A DNA stretch of 12,784 nucleotides from an uncultured Eubacteriales bacterium (lineage in GTDB: Bacteria > Bacillota > Clostridia > Christensenellales > CAG-138): NCBI GenBank assembly GCA_900542615.1, contig UQOG01000048.1:1-12784 (forward strand). Reading direction: 5' to 3'. The stretch's first letter is position 1, and every line of letters starts with the position of its first letter. Positions 12,644 to 12,784 of this stretch are shown piece by piece. The position numbers and the translations under genes are program-made. Below the pieces are notes generated by a model. It was not told where the DNA came from. It worked only from the letters and a program-made list of their open reading frames with translations, and did not search any database.

Positions 12644-12754
12644 GGGGGGCGGCGGCGTTTTGCGGGCCCGAAGGGCCCGCAAAACCAAAGCAGGGGCGGG
12701 GGCCAAAGGCCCCCGCCCCTGCTTTGTGCGCGCTTTGCGCGCCCGCCGCCCCCC
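12644..12754. other. Cloverleaf-like complex of three perfect hairpins within an enclosing stem
   Basis: Hairpin 1 has 13-bp arms, GTTTTGCGGGCCC (12657-12669) and 12673-12685, loop GAA. Hairpin 2 begins on the next base with 19-bp perfect arms (12686-12704 and 12708-12726), loop AAA. Hairpin 3 is GCGCGC-TTT-GCGCGC (12728-12742). The enclosing stem is GGGGGGCGGCGG (12644-12655) with CCGCCGCCCCCC (12743-12754). No T-run follows, and it starts about 95 nt after the previous stop. The flanks 12550-12643 and 12755-12784 contain no gene that I can recognise. Confidence 0.75.
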
Positions 12755-12784
12755 CCCGATCCGCTGCGGTTTTTCCGTCCCTTC

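Noticed and set aside
12550..12754. Integron attC site: GTTGGGC at 12631-12637 resembles a core site beside long palindromes.
   Set aside because: No matching RYYYAAC partner site or attC spacing is found, and no integrase or cassette genes are present.
1..12784. CRISPR array, tRNA or rRNA gene.
   Set aside because: The repeats are few, far apart and of mixed orientation without regular spacers; no tRNA cloverleaf with conserved arms or rRNA stretch was recognised.

Overview
The window is about 63% GC by eye, with short AT-rich promoter regions and strong AGGAGG-type ribosome binding sites. Gene content points to an endospore-forming Clostridia (Firmicutes), probably a GC-rich gut lineage of the Oscillospiraceae/Ruminococcaceae type: SigH, SpmA/SpmB, a Spo0A C-terminal-like protein, FAD-dependent ThyX, a PadR–HAAS–DUF4097 operon and a clostridial HD-type CCA-adding enzyme. 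The lineage is inferred; the gene families are read directly from the proteins.

Layout: (1) 1-194 holds copy A of a dispersed hairpin repeat and a sigma-A-like promoter. (2) 228-3006 is a tight forward operon, mrnC–thyX–rlmB–sigH, which is a housekeeping translation/thymidylate block ending in the transition-state and early-sporulation sigma factor. (3) 3007-3386 is a convergent intergenic region with repeat copy B. (4) 3387-5928, on the minus strand, carries cca and then an alpha/beta hydrolase with its own promoter. (5) 6002-7943 is a forward padR–HAAS–DUF4097 operon behind a consensus promoter overlapped by a candidate PadR operator. (6) 7944-8332 is a convergent intergenic region with inverted repeat copy C followed by four more hairpins. 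(7) 8333-9613, minus strand, is a class Ic aspartate aminotransferase with a perfect palindrome in its leader region. (8) 9836-11664, plus strand, is spmA–spmB (overlapping) and then comB with its own promoter, closed by a bidirectional terminator. (9) 11742-12549 is a small ribbon-helix-helix regulator divergent from a receiver-less Spo0A-C-like protein, with shared inverted repeats between them and lower GC than the rest. (10) 12550-12784 has no gene but holds three perfect hairpins inside a fourth, enclosing stem.

The most noteworthy observations are these. The dispersed repeat is almost invariant between copies B and C, and two of the three differences in its 105-bp core form one compensated base pair. 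The hairpin complex at 12644-12754 looks like a cloverleaf. A stand-alone Spo0A-like DNA-binding domain is paired with a divergent RHH regulator. No CRISPR array, tRNA, rRNA, transposase or phage gene is visible.
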